Source: Novosphingobium sp. MW5
GTDB lineage: Bacteria > Pseudomonadota > Alphaproteobacteria > Sphingomonadales > Sphingomonadaceae
Direction: 5' to 3'
DNA: 64,000 bases
NCBI GenBank assembly: GCA_025938935.1
Contig: JAPCWB010000001.1
Span: 310,001 to 374,000, forward strand
Shown: positions 53,102-64,000 of the stretch, one piece after another
How positions within the stretch are numbered: position 1 is the stretch's first letter
Layout: each line of letters opens with the position of its first letter
The notes under the pieces: model-generated
Told to the model about the DNA's origin: nothing
What the model saw: the letters and a program-made list of their open reading frames with translations, nothing else
Database searches by the model: none
Translations under genes and position numbers: made by a program

Positions 53102-53956
53102 TCACGTAATGAATTCGTGCCGTGCGCCGAGGAAATCCTCGGGCTCAATGGCGAAACCGGATGAAACGCAATCCGTCCGCGTCACCCGCAGGCCGCATTT
53201 GCCGGTGAAGTGCGTTTCCGCCTTCAGGGCATCCTCGACCTGCCAGACGAGCGCATAGATGCCGTTCTGCACCTTGCCGAGGAAAGCGCCGAGCGGCCCG
53301 CTGTCTTCCTGCTCGGGCTGGATGAAAGCCACCCGCGTATCGCCGAGCCGGATCAGCACGCGCCGGCCCGGTTCGGGCAGGTCTGTCGGCCCGTCCTCCA
53401 GCACCTCGCCGTCGCAAAGCTGCGTGAAGAAGTGCAGCGCCTTGTCCACGTCTGCCACCACGCAGGCGATGTGATCGAGCCGCAGCACGCCAGAGGCGTG
53501 GCCCTGCCCCACCTCCAGCCCCCAGCCTTTGCGGTCATAGGGGTCGTTGGGCATCGCCACTTCGCAGACCTCGAGCAGGACGCCGCCGGTGCTTTCCGCC
53601 TTCACGAAAAAGAAGAAGCCATAGTCGCTCGCGGTCACCGCGCCGGCATCGCGGAAGGCCTGGCTGGCGGCCTTGCCATCGGTGACCTTGATCTCGAACG
53701 AGTGGAACGCCTGCCCGATCTTCGCGGCCATGCGGGCGAAAGGCTTGGTCAGGTCCTCCGCATTGCGCGGCGCCATCGGCTCGACCATGTGATTGGTGAC
53801 ATAGAGCAGCGCGGCATCGCGGTCTTCTGCCGGGAAGTAGTTTTCGGCGAAGACCAGCCCGCCCAGCGCATCCTGATAGAGCAGGCGGCACTTGTAGATG
53901 TCTGTCGTCGCGTGGATCGTGTGGATTACACGGCTGACCTTGACCCGCTCTGGCAT
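53102..53956 (-). CDS. Two-domain VOC (glyoxalase/dioxygenase fold) protein
   Basis: A 284-aa protein with two beta-alpha-beta-beta-beta modules: IHTIHATTDIYKCRLLYQDA in the first, LDHIACVVADVDKALHFFTQL in the second, and VLLEVCEVAMP closing the first domain. It resembles lyase/isomerase-type VOC enzymes seen beside aromatic or CoA catabolism, but the metal ligands and substrate are not clear from the sequence. It is monocistronic. Confidence 0.8.
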   Translation of the reverse strand: MPERVKVSRVIHTIHATTDIYKCRLLYQDALGGLVFAENYFPAEDRDAALLYVTNHMVEPMAPRNAEDLTKPFARMAAKIGQAFHSFEIKVTDGKAASQAFRDAGAVTASDYGFFFFVKAESTGGVLLEVCEVAMPNDPYDRKGWGLEVGQGHASGVLRLDHIACVVADVDKALHFFTQLCDGEVLEDGPTDLPEPGRRVLIRLGDTRVAFIQPEQEDSGPLGAFLGKVQNGIYALVWQVEDALKAETHFTGKCGLRVTRTDCVSSGFAIEPEDFLGARHEFIT

Positions 53957-54100
53957 GGCAATTCCTCGTCCCTGTTCAGGCTATGGCTAGGGATGAAGCG
54001 CCATTGGCGGCAAGCCTGAGCGGGCAATCTCCGCCGCCGCGATCAGGTTGCAGGATAGGCGCATGGGTCCTACCCTGCCCGAAACGATGGGAGCGCATAT

Positions 54101-54700
54101 ATGCGTAAATGGATTTCCGTAGCCTTGGCCACTTCGGCCCTGATGGTTTCCGCACCGGTGCTGGCCGATGCCAAGGCCGATATCGAGGCGCGCTATGCGG
54201 GCCTGAAGGTTGCGATGGATGACCGCGACGACAAGGCCATCAAGAAGTTCCTCACCAAGGATTTCCAGTCGGTCGACATCAGCGGGGAGACCGCCGATGC
54301 CGATGACATGATCACGCGGCTGGCGATGATCCCGGTCGACCCTTCGATCAAGAGCACCTCCACGGTGGAATCGGTCACGGTCGAAGGTACCACTGCCAAG
54401 GCCGTGACGACCCGCGGCATGCAGATGGAACGGCAGGGACAGGACGGAAAGACGCACCAGGGCGAATTCATCCAGTCCTCGAACGACACCTGGGTGCAGC
54501 AGGGAACGACCTGGCTTCTGAAGTCCACCGAAGTGCAGCAGGTGACCATGAAGCGCGATGGCGTGGTCATGCGCAGCTTCAAGAAGGGCGACCCAATCCC
54601 GCCGCGCGGTATGCGTGGTGGTGGGCGTGGCGCCCCTCCGGGAGGTCCGGCTGGTGGCCCGCCGCCCGAAGGCGCGCCGCCGCCTCCACAGGGTAACTGA
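54101..54700 (+). CDS. Secreted SnoaL/NTF2-like (DUF4440-type) protein with Pro/Gly-rich tail
   Basis: A 199-aa protein. A signal peptide ([18 protein letters not shown]) is followed by an NTF2-like cone domain ([33 protein letters not shown] and later a [12 protein letters not shown] strand). The tail is rich in Gly/Pro ([20 protein letters not shown]). It is probably periplasmic; the ligand or reaction is unknown. It is followed by an inverted pair of REP-like palindromes. Confidence 0.75.
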   Translation: MRKWISVALATSALMVSAPVLADAKADIEARYAGLKVAMDDRDDKAIKKFLTKDFQSVDISGETADADDMITRLAMIPVDPSIKSTSTVESVTVEGTTAKAVTTRGMQMERQGQDGKTHQGEFIQSSNDTWVQQGTTWLLKSTEVQQVTMKRDGVVMRSFKKGDPIPPRGMRGGGRGAPPGGPAGGPPPEGAPPPPQGN

Positions 54701-54712
54701 GACTCAACATAT

Positions 54713-54801
54713 CCGTCGCCCCGGACTTGATCCGGGGCTTGGCTTCCTCTTCCGAGCCTGGAGAAGAAAAGCCTAGGCCCGGGTCAAGCCCGGGCCGACG
54801 A
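54713..54801. repeat. Inverted pair of REP-like palindromes
   Basis: CCCCGGACTTGATCCGGGG (54719-54737) and GGCCCGGG-TCAAG-CCCGGGCC (54776-54796) are two palindromes. With their flanks (GTCG at one end, GACGAC at the other) they are inverted copies of one unit. This is a typical REP/BIME-like element between convergent genes (secreted protein and clpX), possibly also serving as terminator. Confidence 0.65.
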
Positions 54802-54839
54802 CAGGTTAAGTATGTATTTTGGACTGAGAAGCGGCCCGA

Positions 54840-56096
<1,257 letters not shown>

Positions 56097-56246
56097 TCGT
56101 ATTCCTGTCACATCCCGGTCAGGGATTCGCCGGAGTCTAGCCCCGGCACCGGGATAATCAATCCTGCCCTATAACGCGATAAGCTTTCAGATGGCTGAAA
56201 ACCGTGACGGCGTTGGCCTTATTCGGCCGGAAGGGGCATCGAAACC

Positions 56247-56939
56247 TTATTCCGGCGCCCCGCCCGAACCGGTTGCATCGCCTACCTGATCGCTATCGGG
56301 GCGGCTTTCGAAGACCTTGTCGACAATGCCGAATTCGCGCGCTTCCTCAGCGTCGAGCCAGGTGTCGCGATCGAGCGCGGTGTCGATTTCCTCAACCGTC
56401 TTGCCGGTGTACTTCGAATAGAGCTCGTTGAGCCGCTTGCGCAGGCGCAGGATTTCACGCGCCTGGATTTCGATGTCGCTGGCCATGCCGCGCGCGCCGC
56501 CCGAGGGCTGGTGCACCATGATGCGCGCCTGCGGCAGCGCGATGCGCATGCCCGGCTCACCCGCTGCCATCAGGAACGAACCCATCGAGCAGGCCTGGCC
56601 GATGCAGACGGTGGAAACGCGCGGGCGGATGTACTGCATGGTATCGTGGATCGCGAGACCCGCCGTGACCACGCCGCCCGGCGAATTGATGTACATCGAG
56701 ATGTCCTTCGAGGGATTCTCGCTTTCAAGGAACAGCAGCTGGGCGACGATCAGCGAAGCCATATGGTCTTCCACCTCGCCGGTGATGAAGACGATGCGTT
56801 CGCGCAGCAGGCGCGAGTAGATGTCGAAGCTGCGTTCGCCGCGGCTGGTCTGTTCCACGACCATGGGCACGAGCGCGCCGGTGATCGGATCGACGGAGAA
56901 TTTGCCCTGCGCGCCGGGCTGGTTGAACAGGTCGATCAT
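56247..56939 (-). CDS. clpP: ATP-dependent Clp protease proteolytic subunit ClpP
   Basis: A 230-aa serine protease. The catalytic Ser is in [11 protein letters not shown], His in [10 protein letters not shown] and Asp in LDRDTWL, all present. The N-terminal extension before [16 protein letters not shown] is about 25 residues, probably a propeptide. The C-terminus has a Gly-rich tail ([12 protein letters not shown]). It is upstream of clpX as in most proteobacteria. Confidence 0.96.
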   Translation of the reverse strand: MIDLFNQPGAQGKFSVDPITGALVPMVVEQTSRGERSFDIYSRLLRERIVFITGEVEDHMASLIVAQLLFLESENPSKDISMYINSPGGVVTAGLAIHDTMQYIRPRVSTVCIGQACSMGSFLMAAGEPGMRIALPQARIMVHQPSGGARGMASDIEIQAREILRLRKRLNELYSKYTGKTVEEIDTALDRDTWLDAEEAREFGIVDKVFESRPDSDQVGDATGSGGAPE

Positions 56940-57091
56940 GAAGTCCCTCTAATCTGGCATATGAATTGACGCGCCTATGTCGGCGCTGAACGGCGGATGT
57001 TCAAGGGCATTAACCGTCTCAATTCCGATTCATCACCGCTTGCAAGTGCCGCCGCTTCGTCGCAGCGTGGCTGCAGATGGGGGTTCGCAAA

Positions 57092-58582
57092 ATGAAACAC
57101 GCGTTTATCCTGATACCTGCACTGGCGCTCGCCGGCTGCGGTTCGATCCCGAAGCCGGACCTTGCCTCGGCCCCGGCCAACGCCTCGCAGTTCGTCCAGC
57201 GGATCGATGCACTGGACGATCAGGGACCCAAGATCGGCGCAGTGATCGCGATCAATCCCGATGCCCTGCGCGATGCCGCCCGGGCAGAGGCGCTGCCGGG
57301 GCCGCTGGCGGGAAAGACCGTGCTGATCAAGGACAATATCGAAACGGCGGACCGGATGCCGACAACCGTGGGCAGCCTTGCGCTGAAGGATAACGTGACC
57401 GGCCGTGACGCGCCTTTGGTGGCGAAACTGCGCGCGGCGGGCGTGGTGGTACTGGGCAAGACCAACCTGTCCGAATGGGCCAATATCCGCGGATCTCGCT
57501 CGTCGTCGGGCTGGTCAGGGGTGGGCGGGCAGACTAGGAACCCCCATGCCATCGACCGCAGCCCCTGCGGGTCCTCGGCGGGGAGCGGCGCGGCAGTGGC
57601 CGCCGGCTTCGCCTGGGCCGCGATCGGGACCGAGACCGACGGCTCTATCACCTGCCCCGCGAGCGCCAACGGCGTCGTGGGGCTGAAACCCACCGTAGGC
57701 CTCGTCTCGCGCCGCTTCATCGCGCCCATCAGCGCGAGCCAGGACACCGCGGGGCCGATGACCTCCACGGTCAAGGACGCCGCCTTGCTGCTCACCGCCA
57801 TGGCGGGGCCGGACGGGGGCGATCCCGCCACCGCGCGGGCCGAGCTGCACATGCAGGACTTTGCCGAGGGGATCGACAGCGCCAGCCTCTCCGGTCTGCG
57901 CGTGGGCGTGATGCGCCGCGCGGTGGGCAACCACCCCGGCGTCATGGCGCTGTTCGAGGCCGCGCTGACCGACATGAAGAACGCCGGGGCCGTGCTCGTC
58001 GATATCGACTGGGAACCCGAGGGTGAGATGTACCGCGATGAAAGCACGGTCCTGCGCTGGGAACTGAAGCGTGACCTCACCGCCTGGCTCAAATCGCTTC
58101 CCGGCAATCCGCCGGTGCGCAGCCTGTCTGACGTGATCGCGTGGAACAAGGCCAACGCGCCGCAGGAACTACGCTGGTTCGGGCAGGACACTTTCGAGGC
58201 GGCGGACCGCATGACAGACGAGGCCGCCTATAAAAAGGCGCGCGAAAACTCACTGCGGCTGGCGGGCAGGGAAGGCATCGACATGCTGCTGGCCAAGCAC
58301 AAGGTCAGCCTGCTGGTTTTCCCGACCGAGGGCCCGGCATGGTCGATCGACCTCATCACCGGCGGCGCCTCGCTCCCCGGCGTGGGCATGGGCAGCCTGC
58401 CGGCCATCGCCGGCTATCCGCACCTTTCGGTACCAATGGGCACGGTGGAGAACCTGCCGGTGGGCCTGTCGATCGTCGCCGCGCAATGGGCGGACAAGGC
58501 CGTGCTCGATGCCGGCGCCGCCTATGAACGCGCCCGCACCGCGCCGCTGGCGAAGCCCTCGTTCAAGCGCTGGGGAGAATAG
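57092..58582 (+). CDS. Amidase-signature-family lipoprotein
   Basis: A 496-aa protein. The lipoprotein signal (ILIPALALAGCGS) is followed by the amidase signature domain with the Ser-Ser-Lys triad: VLIKDNIET (Lys), the Gly/Ser-rich SPCGSSAGSGAAVAAG (Ser), and the GTETDGSITCPAS loop (Ser). It acts outside the inner membrane. Substrates in this group range from peptide amides to aryl acylamides. It is convergent with rsh, with only 3 bp between the genes. Confidence 0.88.
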   Translation: MKHAFILIPALALAGCGSIPKPDLASAPANASQFVQRIDALDDQGPKIGAVIAINPDALRDAARAEALPGPLAGKTVLIKDNIETADRMPTTVGSLALKDNVTGRDAPLVAKLRAAGVVVLGKTNLSEWANIRGSRSSSGWSGVGGQTRNPHAIDRSPCGSSAGSGAAVAAGFAWAAIGTETDGSITCPASANGVVGLKPTVGLVSRRFIAPISASQDTAGPMTSTVKDAALLLTAMAGPDGGDPATARAELHMQDFAEGIDSASLSGLRVGVMRRAVGNHPGVMALFEAALTDMKNAGAVLVDIDWEPEGEMYRDESTVLRWELKRDLTAWLKSLPGNPPVRSLSDVIAWNKANAPQELRWFGQDTFEAADRMTDEAAYKKARENSLRLAGREGIDMLLAKHKVSLLVFPTEGPAWSIDLITGGASLPGVGMGSLPAIAGYPHLSVPMGTVENLPVGLSIVAAQWADKAVLDAGAAYERARTAPLAKPSFKRWGE

Positions 58583-58585
58583 GCC

Positions 58586-60679
58586 TCAGATGCGTTCCGC
58601 CTCGGCCACGGCATCGCTGGCGCGCAGGGCGGAAATGATGCGGGCAAGGTGGGCGAGGTCGGTGACTTCGAGATCGACCTCGTAAGTACCGAAAAGCTCG
58701 TCACGCCCGGCCATCTGCAGGTGGACGATGTTCGCCCGGTTGCTGGCGAATATGCCCGTCACTTCGGCAAGCGTACCCGGCCGGTTGTGCAGCACCACGC
58801 GCACGCGGCCGACCGCGCCGGTGGTCGTCTCGCCCCATGACAGGTCGAGCCAGTCTGCATCGACCCCGTCCGCCAGCGTCATGCAGTCGATCGCGTGGAC
58901 TTCCACCCCCTGCCCCTTGCGGCGAAGGCCGACGATGCGGTCGCCGGGAACCGGGTGACAGCATTCGCCGAGCTGGAAGCCCATTCCCGGGGTGAGCCCC
59001 TTGATCGAGATCGCGTTTTCCTGCTTGGGCCAGTCCTCCGGTGCGGGCAGGTCGGCGGTTGAGCCGGGGACCAGCGCTTCCATCACCTGCCGGTCGTCGA
59101 GCTTGGCGGTGCCGATGTGCACCATCATCTCTTCCTCGTCGTCCAGCTTCAGCCGCTTGACCGCGTCCTTGATCGCCTTCTTGCTGAGCTTGCCCGGCAG
59201 GCGCGCGGCGATCTCGTCAAACAGCTTGCGGCCGATTGCGGCAACTTCCTCGCGCTCCTTCGCGCGCACGGCGCGGCGGATGGCGGCGCGGGCCTTGCCG
59301 GTGACGACAAAGCCAAGCCAAGCGAGCTGGGGGCTGGCCTTGCGGCTCTTGATGATCTCTACCACGTCGCCGTTGTTCAGGCTGGTGCGCAGCGGCATGT
59401 GGCGCCCGTTGATCTTTGCGCCCACCGCCATTGAGCCAAGGTCGGTGTGCACGGCATAGGCAAAGTCGATCGGTGTCGCGCCCTTGGGCAACTGGTGCAG
59501 CGCACCTTTGGGGGTGAAGGCGAAGATGCGATCCTGATAGATCGCCATGCGCGTGTGTTCGAGCAGTTCGTCGGCATCGTGGCTGGCATCGACGATCTCG
59601 ATCAGGTCGCGCAGCCAGCCCACCTGGCCATCGGGCCGCACGCCGCCCTGCTTATAGGCCCAGTGCGCGGCAAGGCCGAATTCGTTGAGCCGGTGCATCT
59701 CGTGCGTGCGGATCTGCACTTCCATGCGCATCGAGTTTTCATAGATCAGCGACGAGTGCAGCGAGCGATAGCCATTGGCCTTGGGCGTTGAGATGTAGTC
59801 CTTGAAGCGCCCCGGCAGCACGTGCCAGGTCCGGTGCAGCACACCGAGCGCCCGGTAGCAGTCATCCTCGCTGTCGGTCAGCACGCGGAAGGCCATGATG
59901 TCGGTGATCTGTTCGAACGAGACGTGGCGCTCGCCCATCTTCTTCCAGATCGAGTAGGGGTGTTTCTCGCGCCCCGAAACCTCCACCTTGATCCCGCCTT
60001 CGGCCAGCGCCTGCTTGATGGCGAGCGCAATGGCATCGACCTGCCCGCCCTCGCTAGAACGGATCTGCGCCAGCCGCCCGGTGATCAGCTTGTAAGCCTC
60101 TGGCTCAAGCTGTTCGAAGGCGAGCAACTGCATTTCGCGCATGTATTCGTACATGCCCACGCGCTCGGCCAGCGGGGCGTAGATATCCATCGTCTCACGC
60201 GCGATGCGGCGGCGCTTTTCCTCACTCTTGATGAAGTGGAGCGTACGCATGTTGTGCAGCCGGTCCGCCAGCTTGACGAGGAGGACGCGGATGTCCTCGC
60301 TCATGGCAAGGAAGAACTTGCGCAGATTCTCCGCCGCGCGCTCGTTCTCGCCCATGGCCTCGATCTTGGACAGCTTGGTCACGCCATCGACAAGCCGCGC
60401 AACTTCCGGCCCGAACAGCCTCTCGATCTCCTCAGGCGTGGCGAGGGTATCCTCGACCGTGTCGTGGAGCAGGGCGGTGATGATGGTTTCCTGGTCGAGC
60501 TTGAGCTCGGTCATCAGGCCCGCAACTTCTACCGGATGGCTGAAATAGGGATCGCCCGAGGCGCGCTTCTGGGTGCCGTGCTTCTGCACGGTATAGACAT
60601 AGGCACGGTTCAGCAGCGCCTCGTCGGCGTCCGGATCATACGCTTTGACGCGTTCAACAAGTTCGTATTGGCGAAACAT
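58586..60679 (-). CDS. rsh: Bifunctional (p)ppGpp synthetase/hydrolase (Rsh, RelA/SpoT)
   Basis: A 697-aa protein with, in order, an HD hydrolase domain (FSHPVEVAGLM and LLHDTVEDTLAT), a synthetase domain (TPKANGYRSLHSSL), TGS (IFAFTPKGALHQLPKGATPI), a zinc/helical region with CCHPVPGD, and an ACT domain at the C-terminus (VLHNRPGTLAEVTGIFA). It is the single stringent-response enzyme expected of an alphaproteobacterium. A 109-bp divergent region separates it from the TPR-CHAT gene. Confidence 0.95.
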   Translation of the reverse strand: MFRQYELVERVKAYDPDADEALLNRAYVYTVQKHGTQKRASGDPYFSHPVEVAGLMTELKLDQETIITALLHDTVEDTLATPEEIERLFGPEVARLVDGVTKLSKIEAMGENERAAENLRKFFLAMSEDIRVLLVKLADRLHNMRTLHFIKSEEKRRRIARETMDIYAPLAERVGMYEYMREMQLLAFEQLEPEAYKLITGRLAQIRSSEGGQVDAIALAIKQALAEGGIKVEVSGREKHPYSIWKKMGERHVSFEQITDIMAFRVLTDSEDDCYRALGVLHRTWHVLPGRFKDYISTPKANGYRSLHSSLIYENSMRMEVQIRTHEMHRLNEFGLAAHWAYKQGGVRPDGQVGWLRDLIEIVDASHDADELLEHTRMAIYQDRIFAFTPKGALHQLPKGATPIDFAYAVHTDLGSMAVGAKINGRHMPLRTSLNNGDVVEIIKSRKASPQLAWLGFVVTGKARAAIRRAVRAKEREEVAAIGRKLFDEIAARLPGKLSKKAIKDAVKRLKLDDEEEMMVHIGTAKLDDRQVMEALVPGSTADLPAPEDWPKQENAISIKGLTPGMGFQLGECCHPVPGDRIVGLRRKGQGVEVHAIDCMTLADGVDADWLDLSWGETTTGAVGRVRVVLHNRPGTLAEVTGIFASNRANIVHLQMAGRDELFGTYEVDLEVTDLAHLARIISALRASDAVAEAERI

Positions 60680-60788
60680 CGCTTCCTTGATGGCGGTTCA
60701 CCGGCGGCAAGAGCAAGGAAAAACCTAACAAGTGTTGCCGGATAAGTCGGCATGTGCCTAGCTTCGGGCAAATACAGAGGGGTTTTCG

Positions 60789-63698
60789 ATGCCGCGTCCG
60801 ATCCAGATGCTTGCACTCGCGCTGTTGTCTACCGCAGCCCTGACCGCGCCGAACGCCGAGGCGGCATCGCCAGCCAAGGCGGCTCCGGTCCCAAGCGGGC
60901 CTTTCGATGCCGAGCTGGACGCCTGGGAAAAGATCGACATGGTCAAGGACCCCAAAGGGGACATGGCCAAGCTGATCGAACTGCAAAAGCGCATCCTGGC
61001 CAATCCCGCCGCGGGAAAGGCGGCGCAGGCCCGCGTGCTGGGCGCCATGGGAGCGGCCGCCTTCTACATGCAGGATTTTGCCCGGGCGGCGGAGCTGATG
61101 GAGCAATCCTCGGCAATCTGGGAGGCGATGGGCAACCAGATCGAACGCATCTCCGAAATGGAGAATAATCGCGCAGCCATCCTGCGCGCCATGGGCAAGC
61201 TTGCCGATGCCGAGATTGCGGCGAAGAAGGCGGTGGAGATGCGCCGCCGCATCTATCCCGATCCCAGCACCGAGATCGGCATGGCCATCTACAATCTCGG
61301 CTCGATCTACATGAGCATGGGACGCTTCGAGGAGGCGGCCCCGCTGCTGCGCGAGGCGGCGCGGCACCAGGAGCAGGCTGGGGGAGACAATGCCGCTGCA
61401 ATGGTCACCCGCCTTTCCGGTCTGGCATCGGCGCTTAACGAAGCGGGCCAGCAGGACGAAGCCGTCACGGTCGCGCGCCGTTCGGTCCAGATCGCCGGGG
61501 AAAAGCTGGGCGATGGTCACCAATTGACTTCGGTGGCGCTGAACAACCTTGGCACCAACCTGAACGATGCCGGCCGCTATCAGGAAGCGATCCCCGTCCT
61601 GCGCGAGGCCCTGCGTGTGCGGGTGAAGACCCTGGGCGAGAACCATGCCTGGACTGCCTATTCGCTCCGGAATCTCGCTTTTGCGCTGGAAGGCAGCGGA
61701 AAACTGGATGAATCGCAGGCGCTGAACGAACAGGCGCTGGCCATCTTCAAACACAGCCCGGAAACGACCGAGCCCTGGGCGCTGTCGCGGCTGCTTGGCG
61801 CGCTGGCGCTGACCGCCTCGGTCCGGCAGGACTGGGATCGCTATGATCGCTTCATCACCGAAGCCATGGCGGCGGCAGATGCACGGCTGGCTGAAACCAG
61901 CAGCGACCGCGCCTATACCCACGTGTTCCATGCGAGCGTGCTGACCCAGCGCGGGCGGCTCGCCGAGGCCCTGCCGATTGCCGAAAAATGGGTCCCGGTG
62001 ATTTCTGCCGCGATGAACCCGGCGCACCGCGATCGGATTTGGGCCGAGCTGCTGCTGGCGCGGCTGCGCCTGTGGAAGGGTGACAGCGCCGCAGCCCTGC
62101 CGCTGGCAGACGCCGCCGTCGCGCAGCTGACCAAGAAGCTCTCGAGCTTTGGCGTCGGCGACCGCCAGTTGGTGCGCGAGGCGGAGATGAACCACAAGTC
62201 TGCGCTGCTGCTGCTCGATCTGGCCATTGCCGCCAAGGATGAAGAACGGACCTTTGCCGCACTGCAGCTCGCGACGATTTCCGATCTGGCGCTGGGGCAG
62301 CAGTTCAACCGCGATGGCGCGGGCGGCAGCGGACCGGCCATTGAGGCCCGGCGCGCGGTTCTTGCACTCGCGCGGCGCGAAGCGGAACTGGGCGGGCGGC
62401 AGGCGCGCGCGGTGCAGACCCGCGATCCCGCCGCGCCGCAACTGGCAAAGGACCTTGCCGAGATCCGCACCAGGCGCGATGCGGCGGAGGCAGACCTGCG
62501 CGCCCGCTTTCCCGAATTCGCCGCGCGCTATCGGCCATCGCCCGTCAGTCTGGCAACGGTCCGCTCACGGCTAAACAAGGATCAGGTGCTCGTCATCATT
62601 GCGGAAGGGCCGCTGCAATCGCAAGCAGTCGCTTTCACGGCGAAGGGCATGGACGTCGCGACCTTTGACACGGCACCCGCGCTCAAGCTGGCGAACCGGC
62701 TGCGCGAGGCCGTCGACGGACCAGCAAACGATCTTTCGAGCTTTCCCTATGCCGATGCCCATGCGCTGTACCAGATGATCATGCCGAAGCAGGCGCAGAA
62801 GGCGCGCCAGCTGCTGCTTCACGGCGGGCGCGAACTCGCCAGCCTGCCTCTGGGGATGCTGACCACGCGCACATACAGCGGCAAGCTGCCGGGCGCGCCC
62901 TGGCTGGCGAAGCAGGCGTCGGTGCGGGTGATCGGCAACCTAGCCCTGTTCAACAAGGCGGCAAGTCCGCCCGCAGGACTTGCCTCCGCGCAAGCGCTTG
63001 CAAGCTCCCCAAGGTGGTAGGCATCGGGGGCCCGGACTTGCCGGGCAGCGGCAAGGTCGTGCAATTCGCCGGCCTGTTCCGTTCCGGCCAGCCTGACACC
63101 AAGGCCTTGTCCGACCTGCCGCCGCTGCCCGACGCGGCGGCGGAACTGCAGGCCATTGCCCGGGCCTTTCCTCGGCAGCACCGGCACGGTCCTGATCGGG
63201 CGCGATGCCTGGGAGGAAAAGGTCAAGGCAGCCAATCTTGCCGACGCCCGCATCCTGGCTTTTGCCACGCATGGGCTCGTCGCGGGTGAAATGCGCGGCC
63301 TGTGGGAGCCTGCCCTGCTGCTGGGCACATCTGGGCCGGACAGCGGCGAGGATGGCCTGCTCGGCGCCAGCGAGATTGCGCGCCTGCGGCTGGGGGCTGA
63401 CCTCGTGATCCTCTCCGCCTGCAATACTGGTGCCGGCGATGGTGCGGGCGGCCCGGTCTATTCGGGCCTTGCAACGGCCTTTGCCGAGGCGGGGGCGGGA
63501 TCGCTGCTCCTGTCGCACTGGCGCGTGCGCGACGATGCGGCGGCGCGGCTCAGCGTGGAAACGGTGCGCCAGCGGGCGGGCGGCAAGTCAACGGCGGAAG
63601 CGCTGCGGGGGGCGGAACTGGCACTTATGACTGACAAGACAGTCCCGAATGCGTCGCATCCGGCGATCTGGGCGCCGTTCGTGGTGGTCGAGAACTAG
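60789..63698 (+). pseudogene. Secreted TPR-CHAT caspase-fold protein, two frameshifts
   Basis: A large protein (about 970 aa when restored). The signal peptide (ALALLSTAALTAPNAEA) is followed by TPR repeats (about 75-500: for example MAIYNLGSIYMSMGRFEEAA, LNNLGTNLNDAGRYQEAI) and a C-terminal CHAT domain with the catalytic His (ILAFATHGLVAGE) and Cys (VILSACNTGAGDG). The frame breaks near 63007-63010 (CCCC) and 63165-63171. The middle segment (VVGIGGPDLPG ... AAELQAIARAF) and the end are in other frames, and a single added base at each site rejoins them. CHAT proteins are caspase-like proteases, mostly of unknown trigger. Confidence 0.78.
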
Positions 63699-63701
63699 GG
63701 C

Positions 63702-64000
63702 TTACTTGCCCATGGCTTTCTTCACCACTGCACCCGTCCGCCAAGCGGCGAGGAGCAGGGCGAGAATGCCGACGACGAGCAGGAACCACTGCATTGGCGT
63801 CGCTGTGGACATGCTCATCTCCATGCCCTGCCGCCCCGCCGCGCCGAGGCCGACATAGCTCGCCAGCGCCGGGAGCGAGGCGAGCGTCCCGATCAGGTAG
63901 TCCCGCTGGCGGATGCGGGTGAGGCCAAAGCCGTAGGAGGTCAGCGCAAAGGGCATGACCGGCGAAATGCGTAGGAGGAAAACGAAGTGCCAGCCCTCTC
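63702..64000 (-). CDS. TVP38/TMEM64 (VTT-domain) membrane protein, C-terminal part
   Basis: The gene runs off the right edge. The visible part has RISPVMPFALTSYGFGLTRI and RQRDYLIGTLASLPALASYVG, the VTT-domain signature loop and helix, then a final TM helix (WFLLVVGILALLLAAW) and a basic tail. VTT proteins act in membrane lipid scrambling or transport. It is convergent with the CHAT gene, with 3 bp between. Confidence 0.85.
   Translation of the reverse strand, partial: EGWHFVFLLRISPVMPFALTSYGFGLTRIRQRDYLIGTLASLPALASYVGLGAAGRQGMEMSMSTATPMQWFLLVVGILALLLAAWRTGAVVKKAMGK

Overview
The window is GC-rich, gene-dense chromosomal DNA from an alphaproteobacterium, most likely a sphingomonad (Novosphingobium/Sphingobium-like). 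The evidence is the gene repertoire: a TonB receptor, paired CaiB/BaiF CoA-transferases, bifunctional Rsh, clpP-clpX, an HPr-kinase-containing lasso-type peptide cluster and a BY-kinase exopolysaccharide locus. At least eight genes carry single-base frameshifts whose two halves rejoin perfectly. Several lie in or beside short homopolymers, so many are probably sequence errors rather than true pseudogenes.

Region 1 (1-6.3 kb) is a catabolic locus on the minus strand. It holds a 3-hydroxyisobutyrate-dehydrogenase-like enzyme, three CoA-transferase family III genes (one frameshifted), a two-domain MaoC-like hydratase, an isochorismatase-fold hydrolase lacking the nucleophilic Cys, and a GntR/FadR-type regulator. 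Two copies of one 15-base palindromic site lie in front of the two operons, so this looks like a GntR-controlled CoA-ester pathway of unknown substrate.

Region 2 (about 6.3-12.8 kb) is a small integrative island inserted beside the selenocysteine tRNA gene (selC). From the tRNA outwards it carries a P4-type tyrosine integrase, an AlpA-like HTH protein, unknown proteins, a ribbon-helix-helix protein and a tandem pair of paralogous HTH-tailed proteins. Three transcription units in the island are preceded by the same GTGAC-N3-GTCAC palindrome, about 80 bp before the start codon.

Region 3 (12.8-17.4 kb) is the complete selenocysteine machinery: tRNA-Sec, selB, selD and selA.

Region 4 (17.5-45.4 kb) is a large exopolysaccharide locus: two O-antigen-ligase/polymerase-type proteins, a Wza-type export lipoprotein, a Wzc-type tyrosine kinase, a flippase, WsaF-like, GT2, GT4, GT26 and PssD/PssE-like glycosyltransferases, and two methyltransferases. 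Two unusual modules are embedded in it. The first is a pair resembling a phage or gene-transfer-agent head spike: an 89-aa spike-base-like protein and a 722-aa protein with a LamG-like domain. The second is a lasso-type RiPP cluster: ABC transporter, HPr-kinase homologue, 50-aa precursor, PqqD-like B1, B2 protease, Asn-synthetase-like C and a nucleotidyltransferase. Its precursor is not a canonical lasso precursor. It ends in Ser, which would suit C-terminal phosphorylation.

Region 5 (45.4-64 kb) is mostly housekeeping: hemF, a PdeM-like phosphoesterase, a TonB receptor, a CDF metal exporter fused into an operon with an ECF sigma factor, an anti-sigma factor and a fasciclin-domain protein, a VOC protein, a SnoaL-like secreted protein, clpX/clpP, an amidase lipoprotein, rsh, a secreted TPR-CHAT protein and the end of a VTT/TMEM64 membrane protein.
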